From Methanobrevibacter sp. TLL-48-HuF1 (lineage in GTDB: Archaea > Methanobacteriota > Methanobacteria > Methanobacteriales > Methanobacteriaceae), in NCBI RefSeq assembly GCF_023617305.1, contig NZ_CP081485.1, positions 672,501 to 736,500 of the forward strand: a stretch of 64,000 nt of DNA, in the 5' to 3' direction. The translations under genes and the position numbers were made by a program. The notes beneath the pieces were generated by a model, which did not search any database, was not told where the DNA came from, and saw only the letters and a list, made by a program, of their open reading frames with translations. Below are positions 8,697 through 19,745 of the stretch, one piece after another (position 1 is the first letter of the stretch; each line of letters opens with the position of its first letter).

Positions 8697-9854
8697 CTAC
8701 ATTTGCTCTACAAATTGAGCTAATTGATTTAAAGTATTTACTTCAAATATATGGGCACCTGCATCTTCATATAATGAAACACAACTATCTACAATATCCC
8801 ATTTATTTCTGTCTTCAGGATTTAATATTACAACTTTTTTAGAATTTTTAACCATTTCACCAACTAAATCTACACTGGCCGGAACACCTTTTACTTTAGG
8901 TCCTGCCCAATCTCTGCAATCAGACAGTATAATAACATAAGACTTGTTATTTAACTTAGCCAAATCCATAAATTTCTCAAATGAAGTATACATATTAGAT
9001 GTTCCGTGAACCATTGCATTTTTAAGTCTCATATCTTTAACTTTTGTAAATGCATCAATTAAATACTCTTCTTTTAAAGCTTTAGTTGTTTCAATAACCT
9101 TATTATCAAATTCAAAAGTTCTTGAATTTTTAAATGCACTTTGAGCTGAAAACATCAACATGAAAAACCAGCTGCTGATCCATTCACAGGACCCGCTGAT
9201 ATCATTTAGAAACAAATGTTCATTTTTGTGAGGACGTGGTTTAGCCTTAATCAGTTCAAAAGGAACACCACCATATTTCATATTTACTCTTATGGTTCTT
9301 CTAATGTCTATTCTATTTGAACTTGTCTGGATTTTCCTTCTTGAACGTTTATTAGCTATTTTCCTACCTAATCTTTGACAGATTTCAAGCATTCTTGGAT
9401 CGAATTTGTTAAGTTTTGTCAAATCCTTATTTAATAATTCCCCGTCTCTTTCAAGTTTTTGAACTTCATCAAGTAAAGGCTGGCCTGATAACTGTTTCAG
9501 TTTTTCATTATTGATTTTTTCTTTCTTGAGTTTGGTGGAAACATTACCCTGTTTTTTAATAATATACTTATTGGATTTAGGTCCTGTTCCTTTGTAAGCT
9601 TTACCTCTCTGTTCGGCATCAAGAACCTCTTTTTTTCGGGCTTCTTTTTTGAAAACATTTTCAAAAATCTTGTTAAACTTAGGAATATCATACTTATCTT
9701 TAACATAAATTGCTCTTAAGGCTGTTTTTAAAAGATTTCTATCATTTTCGCCCAAATCCTGATAAACTTGAGCAGCTGAGTGTGTACTCCTAATACTGAC
9801 AGGTAAACCTACTTCTCTTAACTGATGAGACAATTCTGCAACTTTATCAATCAT
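8697..9854 (-). CDS. VWA-domain protein, CoxE-like
   Basis: This 385-residue protein has a basic helical N-terminal half and a C-terminal von Willebrand A domain. [11 protein letters not shown] (about residue 215) is the DxSGS MIDAS metal site, and [11 protein letters not shown] supplies the later acidic residue. CoxE-like VWA proteins work with MoxR AAA+ ATPases as chaperones that insert metals or assemble complexes. The gene follows a MoxR gene 13 bp upstream and precedes ncsA by 8 bp. The client is unknown. Confidence 0.75.
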   Translation of the reverse strand: MIDKVAELSHQLREVGLPVSIRSTHSAAQVYQDLGENDRNLLKTALRAIYVKDKYDIPKFNKIFENVFKKEARKKEVLDAEQRGKAYKGTGPKSNKYIIKKQGNVSTKLKKEKINNEKLKQLSGQPLLDEVQKLERDGELLNKDLTKLNKFDPRMLEICQRLGRKIANKRSRRKIQTSSNRIDIRRTIRVNMKYGGVPFELIKAKPRPHKNEHLFLNDISGSCEWISSWFFMLMFSAQSAFKNSRTFEFDNKVIETTKALKEEYLIDAFTKVKDMRLKNAMVHGTSNMYTSFEKFMDLAKLNNKSYVIILSDCRDWAGPKVKGVPASVDLVGEMVKNSKKVVILNPEDRNKWDIVDSCVSLYEDAGAHIFEVNTLNQLAQFVEQM

Positions 9855-9867
9855 AATATCATTACAA

Positions 9868-10725
9868 TTAATATTTCTTATGAATTACGTCTTTTAAAAC
9901 TCTTTTTTTATCACTTTCAGTTTTAATAGCAACACCAATACTATCCTCTAAAGATTTATTGAAATTTTTAGTACCTAAACTGGAAACTGATCTAACCCAA
10001 TCTACAGTTCCCCTTACAGACGGTTTTTTCATTAAATTAAGATTACGTATCTCATGCACTATTTTAACTATTTTTGAAACTGTTTCATTCTCAGCTTCAG
10101 GAAGTCTTGATTTAACAATTTCAATTTCACGTTCAACTGAAGGATATGGAATATATAAGAATAAACATCTGTCCTTAGTTTCATCAAGTAAAGACCTTTG
10201 AGAGTTGGAAGTTAAAATAACAATTAAATCATTTGCTAACTGGAATGTTCCTAAATCATTTATAGTTATTTCTTTTTCACCTAATGCCTGAAGTAAAAAA
10301 CTTTCAACTTCCTCATCTGCTTTATCAATTTCATCAATAAGTAAAACAGAATCCTTTTCATTTAAAAAAGCATTTAATAAAGGACGTCTTATAAAGAATT
10401 CTTCATGAAATATTTTTTCTTCATTATCAGACTCGTTTTTAGCTGCTTCAAGGTGAAGCAATTGTTTTTGATAATTCCATTCTCCAACAATTTGTTCAAA
10501 AGTAATACCTTCATAACACTGAATCCTAAAGAAATCCATGTCAAAAGCACTGGCTATTACTTTAGCTAACTGTGTTTTTCCAACACCTGGAGGTCCTTCA
10601 ATAAGCATTGGTTTTCCAAGTAAAAAAGATAAATATAATGTTGTTGAAATCTCGTTATCCGGGACATAATTTTCATTTAAAAGAATTTTGTCAATTTTTT
10701 TAACAGATAAATCGTCAATTTGCAC
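9868..10725 (-). CDS. MoxR-family AAA+ ATPase
   Basis: The protein is about 285 residues. Walker A is [13 protein letters not shown] (about residue 45), Walker B is [12 protein letters not shown] and sensor 1 is [10 protein letters not shown], in MoxR order. It should power remodelling of a client complex together with the adjacent VWA protein. The frame opens at TTG 10731, but AAGGT in the leader is better spaced for GTG at 10725. A divergent short promoter region lies upstream. Confidence 0.8.
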   Translation of the reverse strand: MQIDDLSVKKIDKILLNENYVPDNEISTTLYLSFLLGKPMLIEGPPGVGKTQLAKVIASAFDMDFFRIQCYEGITFEQIVGEWNYQKQLLHLEAAKNESDNEEKIFHEEFFIRRPLLNAFLNEKDSVLLIDEIDKADEEVESFLLQALGEKEITINDLGTFQLANDLIVILTSNSQRSLLDETKDRCLFLYIPYPSVEREIEIVKSRLPEAENETVSKIVKIVHEIRNLNLMKKPSVRGTVDWVRSVSSLGTKNFNKSLEDSIGVAIKTESDKKRVLKDVIHKKY

Positions 10726-10815
10726 AATCAAACCTTCTTTATTTTATATATAATTACAAGTATTAATGATGCATTTATTTAAAAGTTTTGAAATAATAGA
10801 TAATGAGGTTGAATT

Positions 10816-11064
10816 ATGAAAACAGAAAATGCAATTATTATAACATTAATCATGATTATTATAGTTGCTACTGGAATTTTTACACTTGGAAACATTAACA
10901 TACATACCGACTCTGGAAGTGATAATTCAGAAATTTCTTACGACAGTTCCAATTCTATTGATTCCGGTGGCTCCAGTCAAATTGAAGAACCATCCCAAGC
11001 AGCTGGTGAAAGTGAAGATAGTGGAGAAAGTGTTCAGGAAAGTGCAGATAGTGAATCCAATTAA
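10816..11064 (+). CDS. Small membrane-anchored Ser/Glu-rich protein
   Basis: This 82-residue protein has one hydrophobic segment (about residues 5-25) followed by a low-complexity tail rich in Ser, Asp, Glu and Gly. It is probably anchored in the membrane with the acidic tail outside. A GAGGTTG ribosome-binding site precedes ATG 10816. No family is recognised. Its 3' end overlaps the convergent DHPS-like gene by 4 bp. Confidence 0.55.
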   Translation: MKTENAIIITLIMIIIVATGIFTLGNINIHTDSGSDNSEISYDSSNSIDSGGSSQIEEPSQAAGESEDSGESVQESADSESN

Positions 11065-12665
11065 GTTTTGAATTCATCAGGATTTTTAAATAAATCAAAA
11101 TCCTGAACATATTCCTTTCCAGTAATCATGGCTATTTGTGCTTTTTGAAGCTCACTTCCCAAATATGCAGCATGCTCCATTCTTGTTACAAGTTTTTTAT
11201 CTATTATTTCTTCATAAATTTCTTTTGCAGTATCTCCAACAATCACCAAATCAGCTTTGTTCTTTTTAAAATGTGTAGCTATAATTCTGCTGGCTTTAAC
11301 TGTAGTTCCATAATCAACACTGATTTTAAAGCTCCCTGCCTTGTCTCTTACAAATTTCATAGGTTTAGTCTGTTTAACTTCCGGAACTCCATCAGTTTCA
11401 GTTTCAATAATATCCAGTCGTTTATGTTTATCTTTAAATGCAACAAGGTTAATTCCCAAATCCTTTGGAATAGAACCTCTATGCTTAGCTAAAAACATCA
11501 TTTTAGATGCAGTTGATAATTCATAAACACTGCCTCTTGTTTTTCCGCTTTCTTCTGGAGTAAATAATATACTTACACCTAATTCCATCCCTATTCCTGC
11601 AAGCAGAACATTGACTCCTCCAGAGTCTGCATCCATCAGTTCAGTAACATTTCCAACTCCGAAAAACATTGGTGCTTTATTTATTTTATGAAATTCGAAA
11701 CAGGCCATAATTGATTCAACAATACTGCTGCTGTTTACAGGGTCCAAAATTAAATCTGCAACATAATCAATGCCTTTTGTATCTTCAATTAGCTGTTTCA
11801 TTGCATCAACTCTTTCTTCAGGAGTTTTTGGAGTGAAACCTTCTGAAAAATTAGTTGGAAGCAAAACAGCCGGAGTATTAGTTTCTTTTAAAATATCAAG
11901 TACTTTAGAATTATTTCCCAAATCCAAACTTAATACCAAATCAATACCATGTTTTGCAGCTGCTTCAATTTCTTTTGCATTTAATGTATCAATACTTAAT
12001 GGCCTATCTCCAACAATTGGCCTTAATGTATCAATCAATTCCGGAACTTTATCTGAAAAATCTTCACCTGCTGCCATACCAATATCAATCATATCAGCTC
12101 CTGAATCAACAAAATACTGACATTTATGAATTAAAGCTTCTTTTGATAAAAATGGGGCGTTAGCTATTTCAGACAATACTCTCATTGGAAAATCTTCACC
12201 TACCGGGAGATTTCCAACCAGAATATTATTAGGTTTTTCCAATAATTTTTCAATGGTTTTTTCATCATTTTCAAAATCATCAATGAATTTTAAAGCTTCT
12301 TTTCTTTTTTCCTCTTCAATTAGTTTATCTGCAGGTTTATCTTCAGACAATTCAATTTGATCAATTAAATTTAAAACCATAGCCAAATCAGCTCCGTCAG
12401 TTGAACCTTTAAAAGTAGGAATTCCCAATTCTTTTGTTATTTCCCTGGTTCCTTTCTTTATTAAACCTGGAACTAAAATCATATCAATTTCATCTAACTG
12501 ATTAGCAAAATGAGTTTTTATTTCATTAATAATAATTCTAGGAGTTAAAAATGCAGCTACCTGTGTATTATCAGCTATATGAATTATAACCTCAACATTA
12601 GCATTAGCTACAACATTTTTAATTAAAGGATATGCTAAATTTCCAGTAATAATTAAAACTTTCAT
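11061..12665 (-). CDS. Dihydropteroate synthase-like protein (TIGR00284 type)
   Basis: This protein of about 534 residues has an N-terminal extension ([19 protein letters not shown]) and a central TIM-barrel resembling dihydropteroate synthase: [29 protein letters not shown] and [14 protein letters not shown]. In methanogens this family is linked to the pterin steps of tetrahydromethanopterin biosynthesis. The C-terminal 130 residues, after the barrel, are of unknown function. The start is taken as ATG 12665, with GGTGGGGGAG just upstream; the longer frame to GTG 12677 would use the binding site itself as codons. It is divergent from the por operon. Confidence 0.75.
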   Translation of the reverse strand: MKVLIITGNLAYPLIKNVVANANVEVIIHIADNTQVAAFLTPRIIINEIKTHFANQLDEIDMILVPGLIKKGTREITKELGIPTFKGSTDGADLAMVLNLIDQIELSEDKPADKLIEEEKRKEALKFIDDFENDEKTIEKLLEKPNNILVGNLPVGEDFPMRVLSEIANAPFLSKEALIHKCQYFVDSGADMIDIGMAAGEDFSDKVPELIDTLRPIVGDRPLSIDTLNAKEIEAAAKHGIDLVLSLDLGNNSKVLDILKETNTPAVLLPTNFSEGFTPKTPEERVDAMKQLIEDTKGIDYVADLILDPVNSSSIVESIMACFEFHKINKAPMFFGVGNVTELMDADSGGVNVLLAGIGMELGVSILFTPEESGKTRGSVYELSTASKMMFLAKHRGSIPKDLGINLVAFKDKHKRLDIIETETDGVPEVKQTKPMKFVRDKAGSFKISVDYGTTVKASRIIATHFKKNKADLVIVGDTAKEIYEEIIDKKLVTRMEHAAYLGSELQKAQIAMITGKEYVQDFDLFKNPDEFKT

Positions 12666-12801
12666 AAACTCCCCCACCTATTCATAATATTAATAGTTAT
12701 ATGACTATTTAATTATTATAAGTAACTACAAAACAAAGCAATATACATCATTTAGCAACATAAATAATATAAAATATTAACTAAAAAACGATTATGAAAT
12801 C

Positions 12802-12866
12802 TATAATGATTATCCATGATAAACTTTATATATTTTGTAATTTATAATGATTATACATGATAAACT
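12802..12866 (+). promoter_or_regulatory. por promoter flanked by a duplicated operator-like element
   Basis: A 24-bp element (core ATAATGATTAT followed by CATGATAAACT) occurs at 12802-12825 and again at 12843-12866 with one mismatch. A TTTATATAT promoter box lies between them at 12825-12833. The first copy abuts the promoter and the second covers the expected transcription start. The two copies are 41 bp apart, about four helical turns. Each contains small inverted repeats (ATAAT-G-ATTAT, and TTATC-N3-GATAA in the first copy). This is probably the binding site of an unknown regulator of the por operon. Confidence 0.55.
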
Positions 12867-12880
12867 ATGGAGGAGACTAA

Positions 12881-13405
12881 ATGATTGAAATTCGTTTTCA
12901 CGGACGTGGTGGACAAGGGTCCGTAACTGCTGCTGAGATTTTGGCAAAAGCTGCTTTTAAAGATGGTAAATATGTTCAATCTTTCCCTTTCTTTGGAGTT
13001 GAACGTAGGGGAGCACCAGTAATGGCTTTTACCAGAATTGATGACAAACCAATTGACATAAGATACCAAGTATACAATCCAGACTATGTATTAGTTCTTG
13101 ATGATGGATTAATGAATGTGGTGGATGTATTTTCTGGAATAAAAGAAAATACTGAAGTAATTATCAATATTGCTGAAGAATTTAAAGGATCTGGTGAACA
13201 TCCAGTTCACAGCATTGATGCAACAGGAATTGCATTAGATTTATTAGGCCGCAATATTGTTAACACAATTATCTTAGGATACTTTGCTAAAAAAACTCAC
13301 GTTGTAAGTATCGAATCACTTATTGAAGTAATTAAAGAAACATTCCCTGGAAAAGTTGGGGAATTAAATGCAGAAGCTACAAAAAAAGCTTATGACATGG
13401 GATAA
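12881..13405 (+). CDS. porC: Pyruvate:ferredoxin oxidoreductase gamma subunit
   Basis: This 174-residue protein begins [18 protein letters not shown], the glycine-rich signature of 2-oxoacid oxidoreductase gamma subunits, and continues with [13 protein letters not shown]. The complex makes or oxidises acetyl-CoA + CO2 + reduced ferredoxin from pyruvate + CoA; in methanogens it mainly runs toward pyruvate for biosynthesis. The start follows GGAGGAGA. It is the first gene of the por operon. Confidence 0.92.
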   Translation: MIEIRFHGRGGQGSVTAAEILAKAAFKDGKYVQSFPFFGVERRGAPVMAFTRIDDKPIDIRYQVYNPDYVLVLDDGLMNVVDVFSGIKENTEVIINIAEEFKGSGEHPVHSIDATGIALDLLGRNIVNTIILGYFAKKTHVVSIESLIEVIKETFPGKVGELNAEATKKAYDMG

Positions 13406-13430
13406 AACATAAGGAGAAGGTGAATTAAAA

Positions 13431-13673
13431 ATGGTAGCTATCGGATGTGTAATAAAAACACCTGGAAGTAGTAAAAATAACAAAACTGGAAGTTGGAGAA
13501 CTTTTAAACCTGTTTTAGATAAAGAAAAATGTATCGATTGTGACAATTGTATTATTTTCTGTCCGGACTCCAGTGTAAATAAACAACATGACATTAATTA
13601 CGATTACTGTAAAGGATGCGGAATTTGCGCATATGAATGTCCTTCAGATGCAATCGAAATGATTAAAGAATAG
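13431..13673 (+). CDS. porD: Pyruvate:ferredoxin oxidoreductase delta subunit
   Basis: This is an 80-residue 2[4Fe-4S] ferredoxin-like subunit. It has [13 protein letters not shown] and [13 protein letters not shown], two standard C-x2-C-x2-C-x3-C motifs. It relays electrons from the thiamine site of PorB to external ferredoxin. It lies between porC and porA with a good AAGGAG binding site. Confidence 0.92.
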   Translation: MVAIGCVIKTPGSSKNNKTGSWRTFKPVLDKEKCIDCDNCIIFCPDSSVNKQHDINYDYCKGCGICAYECPSDAIEMIKE

Positions 13674-13684
13674 GGAGTGAAGAA

Positions 13685-14830
13685 ATGACAAAAGAAGTTA
13701 TGACAGCAAATAAAGCAGTTGCAGAAGCTGTAAGATTAGCTAAACCACAAGTTATTCCTGTTTATCCAATTACACCGCAAACAACAATTTCAGAATACCT
13801 TGCACAATATGTTGCAGATGAAAAAATTGATGCAAAATATGTGAAAGTGGAATCTGAACACAGTGCAATCAGTGCATCTGTCGGAGCAAGTAGTGCTGGA
13901 GTAAGAGTATTTACTGCAACATCTTCACAAGGATTAATGTTAATGCATGAAATATTATTTGCAGCAGCAGGTATGAGAACTCCAATCGTATTGGCTGATG
14001 CAAATAGGGCAATATCTGCACCATTAAATATCTGGAATGATCAACAAGATTCAATTGCACAAAGAGATGCAGGATGGTTGCAAATTTATGTTGAAAGTGC
14101 ACAGGAAGCTTTAGATACTACATTAATGGCATATAAAATTTCTGAAAACTATGATGTTTTACTTCCATCAATGGTATGTTTAGATGGATTTATTTTAACC
14201 CATACTGTAGAACCTGTAGAAATTCCAACTCAGGAAGATGCAGATAAATTCTTACCTCCATATGTTCCAAAACATGCTTTCTTGGATCCTAATGAACCAA
14301 TGTCTATAGGTACATTAGCTGATCCTGATTACTATCTTGAAGCAAGACATGATATGCAAGTAGCTATGGAAAAATCAATTCCAGTTATTGAAGAAACCTG
14401 CAAAGAATTTGCCGAAATATTTGGCAGAGAGTATGGTCTTATTGACACTTATAAAACAGACGATGCAGACATCATTTTCGTGGCTATGGGTTCAATGTGC
14501 AGTACTTTAAGAGTTATGATTGATGAATTAAGAAACAAAGGTGAAAAAGTAGGTTTGCTTAAAGTTAGAGCTTACAGACCATTCCCTGTTGAAGCTATTG
14601 ATGAAGCTGTTAAAAATGCTTCAAAATTAGCAGTTCTTGATAAAAATGTAACATTCGGAATTGGTGGTGCTCTTTACACTGATATTAAAGCAAAAATCCA
14701 TAAAGAAGCATACGGATTTATTATTGGTTTAGGTGGAAGAGACATTACTCCAGAATCAATCTTGGAAGTTTATGAAAAAACAAAAAATCCAGAAAAAGAA
14801 GTTACCTGGATAGGACTTAAGGAGGAATAA
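13685..14830 (+). CDS. porA: Pyruvate:ferredoxin oxidoreductase alpha subunit
   Basis: This 381-residue protein has [18 protein letters not shown] near the N-terminus, the conserved YPITP motif that binds pyruvate. [18 protein letters not shown] and the C-terminal domain II ([17 protein letters not shown]) follow the family order. It forms the catalytic core with PorB. The start ATG lies behind GGGAGTGA and the gene ends 2 bp before porB. Confidence 0.93.
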   Translation: MTKEVMTANKAVAEAVRLAKPQVIPVYPITPQTTISEYLAQYVADEKIDAKYVKVESEHSAISASVGASSAGVRVFTATSSQGLMLMHEILFAAAGMRTPIVLADANRAISAPLNIWNDQQDSIAQRDAGWLQIYVESAQEALDTTLMAYKISENYDVLLPSMVCLDGFILTHTVEPVEIPTQEDADKFLPPYVPKHAFLDPNEPMSIGTLADPDYYLEARHDMQVAMEKSIPVIEETCKEFAEIFGREYGLIDTYKTDDADIIFVAMGSMCSTLRVMIDELRNKGEKVGLLKVRAYRPFPVEAIDEAVKNASKLAVLDKNVTFGIGGALYTDIKAKIHKEAYGFIIGLGGRDITPESILEVYEKTKNPEKEVTWIGLKEE

Positions 14831-14832
14831 AA

Positions 14833-15699
14833 ATGGAGATATCTGATAAAGAATATTTAGCACCAGGACACAGAGGATGTGCAGGATGTGGAGCTTCCAT
14901 TGGAGTTAGATTAGCTCTTAATGCATTAGGAAAAAACACTGTAGCTATTTCAGCTACTGGTTGTCTTGAAGTAATGACCTCTCCTTATCCAGAAACTGCT
15001 TGGGAAATTCCATGGATGCATGTAGCTTTCGAAAATGCTGGAGCAGTTGCATCTGGAGTAGAAAGCGCTTTAAGAATTCAAGGAAAAGATGACATTAATG
15101 TTATTGCTTTCGGAGGAGATGGAGGTACTGTAGATATTGGTTTGCAATCATTATCCGGAGCAATGGAAAGAGGTCACAACTTAACTTACATCTGTTACGA
15201 TAACGAAGCATATATGAACACAGGTATCCAAAGAAGTGGTGCAACACCTTATGGTGCAAGTACTACAACTTCACCAAAAGGAAGCGGAAGTTTCGGAGAA
15301 GACAAACCTAAAAAAGACATGCCAATGATAATGGCGGCACATGGAATCCCATATGTGGCTACTGCATCTATTGCATATCCTGAAGACTTTGTCAATAAAG
15401 TTAAAAAAGCAGCTGCAATCAAAGGTCCTGCATACATACATTTACACCAACCATGTACTACAGGATGGGGATTTGCTTCAGAAAAAACCATTGAAATGGG
15501 AAGATTAGCTGTTGAAACCGGATCATGGATTTTATATGAAGTTGAAAATGGTGAATTTAACATCACTTACAGACCTGAAGAAAGAAAACCTGTAAAAGAA
15601 TATTTAGCTCCTCAAAAAAGATTCAAACATCTTGATGATGAACACATAGACAAAATACAAAAATATGTTGATAAATCCTGCGAAGAATTAGGTTTATAA
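14833..15699 (+). CDS. porB: Pyruvate:ferredoxin oxidoreductase beta subunit
   Basis: This is the 288-residue thiamine-pyrophosphate subunit. [13 protein letters not shown] carries the cluster cysteines, and [18 protein letters not shown] followed by [11 protein letters not shown] is the GDG...N thiamine-binding motif. It pairs with PorA. The length and the lack of extra domains are normal for the four-subunit archaeal enzyme. Confidence 0.93.
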   Translation: MEISDKEYLAPGHRGCAGCGASIGVRLALNALGKNTVAISATGCLEVMTSPYPETAWEIPWMHVAFENAGAVASGVESALRIQGKDDINVIAFGGDGGTVDIGLQSLSGAMERGHNLTYICYDNEAYMNTGIQRSGATPYGASTTTSPKGSGSFGEDKPKKDMPMIMAAHGIPYVATASIAYPEDFVNKVKKAAAIKGPAYIHLHQPCTTGWGFASEKTIEMGRLAVETGSWILYEVENGEFNITYRPEERKPVKEYLAPQKRFKHLDDEHIDKIQKYVDKSCEELGL

Positions 15700-15712
15700 A
15701 GGGGGAATAATA

Positions 15713-16216
15713 GTGGAAAAAATATTTGTAAATAGAGATGCATGTGATGGATGTAACAATTGTGTAAACATGTGTGCATCTATTCACTCTGCTCCTAGAA
15801 TTAAAATTATAGAGCATGATTCCGCATATTATTCCTTAGTTTGTCAACATTGCGAAAATGCACCTTGTGTAAAAATTTGTCCGACAAATGCAATGACTAC
15901 AAAAGGTGTTAAAACTGAAGATTGTATCGGATGTGGCTTATGCAGTATTGTTTGTCCGTTTGGTGCAATTACTATTGCAGAAAGTGTAGCTGAAAAATGT
16001 GACCTCTGTGCAGATAGAGAAGAAGGTCCTGCTTGTGTAAAAGCATGTACCAAAAGAGCTATTTCAGTTATTGATCCTGCAAAAATCAAAATTAAAAATC
16101 AGGAAAAATATCTTGCAAAACTTGCTGGAGAATATGATATTGGAAGCACATCCAACCGCAGTTTTGTACACTTCATCACAAGTGCTGCAAGAGCAAGATT
16201 AGCTCTTGATGAATAA
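15713..16216 (+). CDS. porE: Por-associated polyferredoxin PorE
   Basis: This 167-residue iron-sulfur protein has at least four cysteine clusters: CDGCNNCVNMC, CQHCENAPCVKICP, CIGCGLCSIVCP and CDLCADREEGPACVKAC. This resembles HycB/DMSO-reductase-type electron-transfer subunits and the PorE seen downstream of porCDAB in Methanococcus and Methanobacteriales. In Methanococcus maripaludis PorE and PorF are reported to support pyruvate oxidoreductase activity. The start is GTG at 15713 behind GGGGGAAT. Confidence 0.85.
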   Translation: MEKIFVNRDACDGCNNCVNMCASIHSAPRIKIIEHDSAYYSLVCQHCENAPCVKICPTNAMTTKGVKTEDCIGCGLCSIVCPFGAITIAESVAEKCDLCADREEGPACVKACTKRAISVIDPAKIKIKNQEKYLAKLAGEYDIGSTSNRSFVHFITSAARARLALDE

Positions 16217-16229
16217 ATAAGGAAAAAAC

Positions 16230-16475
16230 ATGGCTGGAGAACTTCATGCAAATTGTATAAACTGTGGAAAATGTCAACATCCTATGGATGTTGATGATAT
16301 TTCCTTATTTTGCATGGAATGTGCTCCTAATGAAGCTCCTTGTTTAAAAGTTTGTCCTGAAAAAGCAATAGAAATCATTGGAGGGGCAATTACTTTAAAT
16401 AAAAATAAATGCAATAAATGCGGAGAATGTACAAAAGTATGTCCTTTAGGCATTTTAGATGCAATTATAAAATAG
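16230..16475 (+). CDS. porF: Por-associated ferredoxin PorF
   Basis: This 81-residue protein has about twelve cysteines. They include CINCGKCQHP, CMECAPNEAPCLKVCP and CNKCGECTKVCP, giving at least two 4Fe-4S sites. It is the last gene of the por operon, 13 bp after porE, and is probably an electron donor or acceptor for the Por complex. A T-rich stretch follows the stop codon and may end the transcript. Confidence 0.8.
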   Translation: MAGELHANCINCGKCQHPMDVDDISLFCMECAPNEAPCLKVCPEKAIEIIGGAITLNKNKCNKCGECTKVCPLGILDAIIK

Positions 16476-16565
16476 CTGTTTTTTAAAAAAATTTATTAAA
16501 GCTTAAAATATAAAATTATAATTAACTTTTCTTTTTATAAAAAAATATTAAATAAGGTTTTTATT

Positions 16566-17411
16566 TTGATTACACAAGACATGATAAAAGATGCTGTTTA
16601 TGAACTTTACAAAAAAGCAGTAATCGTTTTAGGAAATGATGTGAAAAAAGCACTAGAAGATGCTCTTAAAGTAGAAGATAATGAACTTGCAAGGTTAAAT
16701 ATTGAAGCTATCTTAAAGAATATTGAACTTGCTGAAGAAAAACAAATTCCAATGTGTCAAGATACAGGTTTGCCAGTAGTTTTTGTCAAATTAGGAAATG
16801 TTGAAGTTGAAAATTTAAGAGCAGGAATTGAAGAAGGAATTAAAAAAGCTACAAAAGAAATTCCAATTAGGCCAAATATTGTAGATCCTTTAACAAGAGA
16901 AAATACAAACATCAATGTTGGATCATACATCCCTCCAATAGATATTGAGTTAATAGATGAAGATTATCTCGAAATAACAATTTTACCTAAAGGATTTGGC
17001 TCAGAAAACAATAATGCTATGAAAATGGCTCTTCCAGCTGAAGGAATTCAGGGCATAAAAGATTTTGTAGTTGAATCTGTCCTAAAAGCAAAAGGAAAAC
17101 CTTGCCCCCCAACAGTAATAGGGGTCGGAATTGGAGGAACCTCTGATTTATGTTTAAAATTAGGTAAAAAAGCACTTCTCGGAGAAGTTGGTAAAAGAAA
17201 TCCTGATCCGGAAATAGCTAAACTAGAATTAGAAATTCTTGAAGAAATCAATAATTCCGGAATCGGTCCGATGGGTCTTGGGGGTAAAACAACAACATTA
17301 GATGTTAAAATTCTAAAAGCCCATACACATACTGCAGGACTGCCTATTGGTGTTTGTGTGCAATGCTGGGCAGACAGACATGCGACAACTAAAATTTATG
17401 ATAAAAAATAA
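16566..17411 (+). CDS. fumA: Class I fumarate hydratase, alpha (N-terminal) subunit
   Basis: This 281-residue protein carries the class I fumarase/tartrate dehydratase N-terminal domain: [50 protein letters not shown] and GIGGTSDLC. Cysteines in MCQDTG, DLCLKLG and CVQCW are candidates for the labile 4Fe-4S cluster. It hydrates fumarate to malate in the incomplete reductive TCA pathway of methanogens. The start is TTG at 16566, with AAGG about 8 nt upstream. The beta subunit gene is not in this window. Confidence 0.88.
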   Translation: MITQDMIKDAVYELYKKAVIVLGNDVKKALEDALKVEDNELARLNIEAILKNIELAEEKQIPMCQDTGLPVVFVKLGNVEVENLRAGIEEGIKKATKEIPIRPNIVDPLTRENTNINVGSYIPPIDIELIDEDYLEITILPKGFGSENNNAMKMALPAEGIQGIKDFVVESVLKAKGKPCPPTVIGVGIGGTSDLCLKLGKKALLGEVGKRNPDPEIAKLELEILEEINNSGIGPMGLGGKTTTLDVKILKAHTHTAGLPIGVCVQCWADRHATTKIYDKK

Positions 17412-17418
17412 AAATAAG

Positions 17419-17441
17419 ATTGATTATTTAAAATAATCAAT
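17419..17441. terminator. Bidirectional terminator hairpin
   Basis: ATTGATTATT (17419-17428) and AATAATCAAT (17432-17441) form a perfect 10-bp stem with a 3-nt loop. It lies between convergent fumA and phoU, with T-rich sequence beyond on the fumA side. Confidence 0.55.
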
Positions 17442-18137
17442 TTATTGTTCTTCTTTTTTTAATTTCTCAATACGAGGTCTTTTATGAGTATTGATGAAAA
17501 TAACTCTTTCTCCAATATTAACTACCCTATCAGCTATTCTTTCCAGATACCTTGCAATGAAAATAATATTAACTATTTCTAATGCATCCTGGGTTTTTTC
17601 AGTTAATAATTCAGTAGTGTGGGATAATATAATATCAAATAAATCATCTACTTTATCATCATCACTAGCTAACTCTCTTGCAACGTCCATATCCTGATTA
17701 CAAAAAGATCCAAATCCTCTAGTTAACATGATTTGAACATAATCAGCCATGTACTCCAAGTCCCTCATTATTTTATTTGAAACTTTCATTCCTTCAATAG
17801 TAGCTGCTGATTCTGCAATATTTCTACATAAATAAGCTATTCTTTTTACATGAGAAATAACTCTAATTGATGATTCAATATACATTAAATCTGTAGCTAA
17901 TGGTTGTTCCATAGCTATAAATCTAATACAACTCCTTTCAATTTCATGACCGCAGATATCTAATTCTTTAGCTTTTTCAACAACCTCTGCAGCTTTTTCT
18001 TCATCAAAGTTAGATAATAGAGATGTTGCTTTTCTATGTAACTCTAATGTGTCATTACAATAATTTCTAAGATTTTTCTTAATTGATTCCATCCTTTCTT
18101 CAAATACATAAGTAGGATATTCCTTATTCTCCATCAA
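17442..18137 (-). CDS. phoU: Phosphate transport regulator PhoU
   Basis: This 231-residue all-helical protein has two PhoU repeats. It shows the ER.AD and ERIADRVVNIGERVIF signatures typical of the family, whose acidic residues bind metal. PhoU restrains the Pst transporter and phosphate signalling. It is the last gene of the pst operon, 6 bp after pstB. Size is close to E. coli PhoU. Confidence 0.88.
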   Translation of the reverse strand: MMENKEYPTYVFEERMESIKKNLRNYCNDTLELHRKATSLLSNFDEEKAAEVVEKAKELDICGHEIERSCIRFIAMEQPLATDLMYIESSIRVISHVKRIAYLCRNIAESAATIEGMKVSNKIMRDLEYMADYVQIMLTRGFGSFCNQDMDVARELASDDDKVDDLFDIILSHTTELLTEKTQDALEIVNIIFIARYLERIADRVVNIGERVIFINTHKRPRIEKLKKEEQ

Positions 18138-18143
18138 ATCACC

Positions 18144-18893
18144 TTAACCAAATCTTCCAGTAATATATTCTTCTGTTTTTTCCTCTTTTGGATTTACAAA
18201 TAGTTTATCTGTTAAACCACTTTCAATTATTTCTCCGTTTAAGAAGAAAGAAGTGTATTTAGATACCCTTGTAGCCTGTTGCATATTATGTGTAACCATA
18301 ACAATAGTATACTTTTCTTTAAGTTTATGGATTAAATTCTCAATTTTCAATGTGGAAATTGGGTCTAATGCAGAACAGGGTTCATCCATTAAAATTACTT
18401 CCGGACTAACAGCAATTGTACGTGCTATACATAATCTTTGTTGCTGACCACCGGATAATCCCATTGCAGACTTATCCAATTTATCTTTAACTTCATCCCA
18501 GATAGCTGCTGATTTTAGACTTTCTTCAACTACCTGAGCAATATAATCCTCATCTTCTTCTCCATGAATTCTTAATCCATATGCAACATTATCAAATATA
18601 GATTTTGGAAATGGATTTGGCTTTTGGAAAACCATACCTACTTTTTTTCTTAAATCAACAACATCTACAGAATCATCATAAACATCTACACCATCCAGGT
18701 AAATATTACCATCATGACTAAATGTTGGAATTAAGTCATTCATACGGTTAATTGTCCTGATGAATGTAGATTTACCACAACCTGAAGGTCCAATAAGTGC
18801 AGTAACAGAATTCTCCGGAACATCCATATTTACATTTTTTAAAATTTGAACATCCTCAAAGAATGTGTTTAAATTTCTAACTTCCAATTTCAT
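18144..18893 (-). CDS. pstB: Phosphate ABC transporter ATP-binding protein
   Basis: This 249-residue ATPase has Walker [13 protein letters not shown], signature [16 protein letters not shown] and Walker [25 protein letters not shown] and the [12 protein letters not shown] stretch are typical of PstB. It powers the PstCA channel from the cytoplasmic side. Confidence 0.93.
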   Translation of the reverse strand: MKLEVRNLNTFFEDVQILKNVNMDVPENSVTALIGPSGCGKSTFIRTINRMNDLIPTFSHDGNIYLDGVDVYDDSVDVVDLRKKVGMVFQKPNPFPKSIFDNVAYGLRIHGEEDEDYIAQVVEESLKSAAIWDEVKDKLDKSAMGLSGGQQQRLCIARTIAVSPEVILMDEPCSALDPISTLKIENLIHKLKEKYTIVMVTHNMQQATRVSKYTSFFLNGEIIESGLTDKLFVNPKEEKTEEYITGRFG

Positions 18894-18896
18894 TAT

Positions 18897-19745
18897 TTAT
18901 TTCCCCATAATTTTCTTTTGATATCTCTCAACAATTAAATTAGTTGCAACAGTTAATATTAATACAATAATTACCAGTACTGCAGCGGTTCCATATGCAT
19001 TCTGGAGTGAAACACCTTCAGTAGCTAATACATACAAATGAAGCGGCAAAGGCCTACCTGGATCAAATATAGATATAGGTACTGTTAATGCAGATCCTAC
19101 AGCATACATAACTGCAGCTGCTTCAGAAATAGCCCTAGTCATAGCTAAAATAACACCAGTAATTATTCCAGGTAATGCTGCAGGCAATATAACTGAATAG
19201 ATAACCTGCCATTTTGTAGCACCTAATCCGTAACTTCCTTCTTTATAGGAATTTGGAATGGATGTTAAGGTAACTTCAGCAACTTGGAAAATAGTTGGAA
19301 TAGCCATTAATGCTAAAACTAATCCTCCAGATAATATACACCAGCCTAATTTCAGGAACACAACAAAAAATGCTAAACCAAATAAACCAAATACAATAGA
19401 TGGAATTGAAGCTAATGTTTCTGATCCGAAGCGGATAAATTTGATAATTTTTTGGTTTGATGCATATTCTGACATGTAAATAGCTGCACCAACACCTAAC
19501 GGAGTAGCTATTACTGCAGCAATGAAAACTACATATATACTTGAAATAATCATAGGGAATATTCCGCCTTCTCTTCCGGCATCAATCGGACCTGAGAATA
19601 AAAACTCAAAATTAATAACCGGAATTCCTTTAACAAGAATATAACCTAATATGATAATTAATATAAGTAATGTAACAACACCAGATAATACAAATACACC
19701 ATTCATTATTTTCTGGGAAGTCTTAGGAGAGCAAAAACTCTTCAT
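18897..19745 (-). CDS. pstA: Phosphate ABC transporter permease PstA
   Basis: This 282-residue protein has about six membrane segments. The permease loop [27 protein letters not shown], shown here in part, carries the EAA-type contact to PstB. The last codons overlap nothing downstream, while its start overlaps the end of pstC by 4 bp, so the pair is coupled. Confidence 0.92.
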   Translation of the reverse strand: MKSFCSPKTSQKIMNGVFVLSGVVTLLILIIILGYILVKGIPVINFEFLFSGPIDAGREGGIFPMIISSIYVVFIAAVIATPLGVGAAIYMSEYASNQKIIKFIRFGSETLASIPSIVFGLFGLAFFVVFLKLGWCILSGGLVLALMAIPTIFQVAEVTLTSIPNSYKEGSYGLGATKWQVIYSVILPAALPGIITGVILAMTRAISEAAAVMYAVGSALTVPISIFDPGRPLPLHLYVLATEGVSLQNAYGTAAVLVIIVLILTVATNLIVERYQKKIMGK

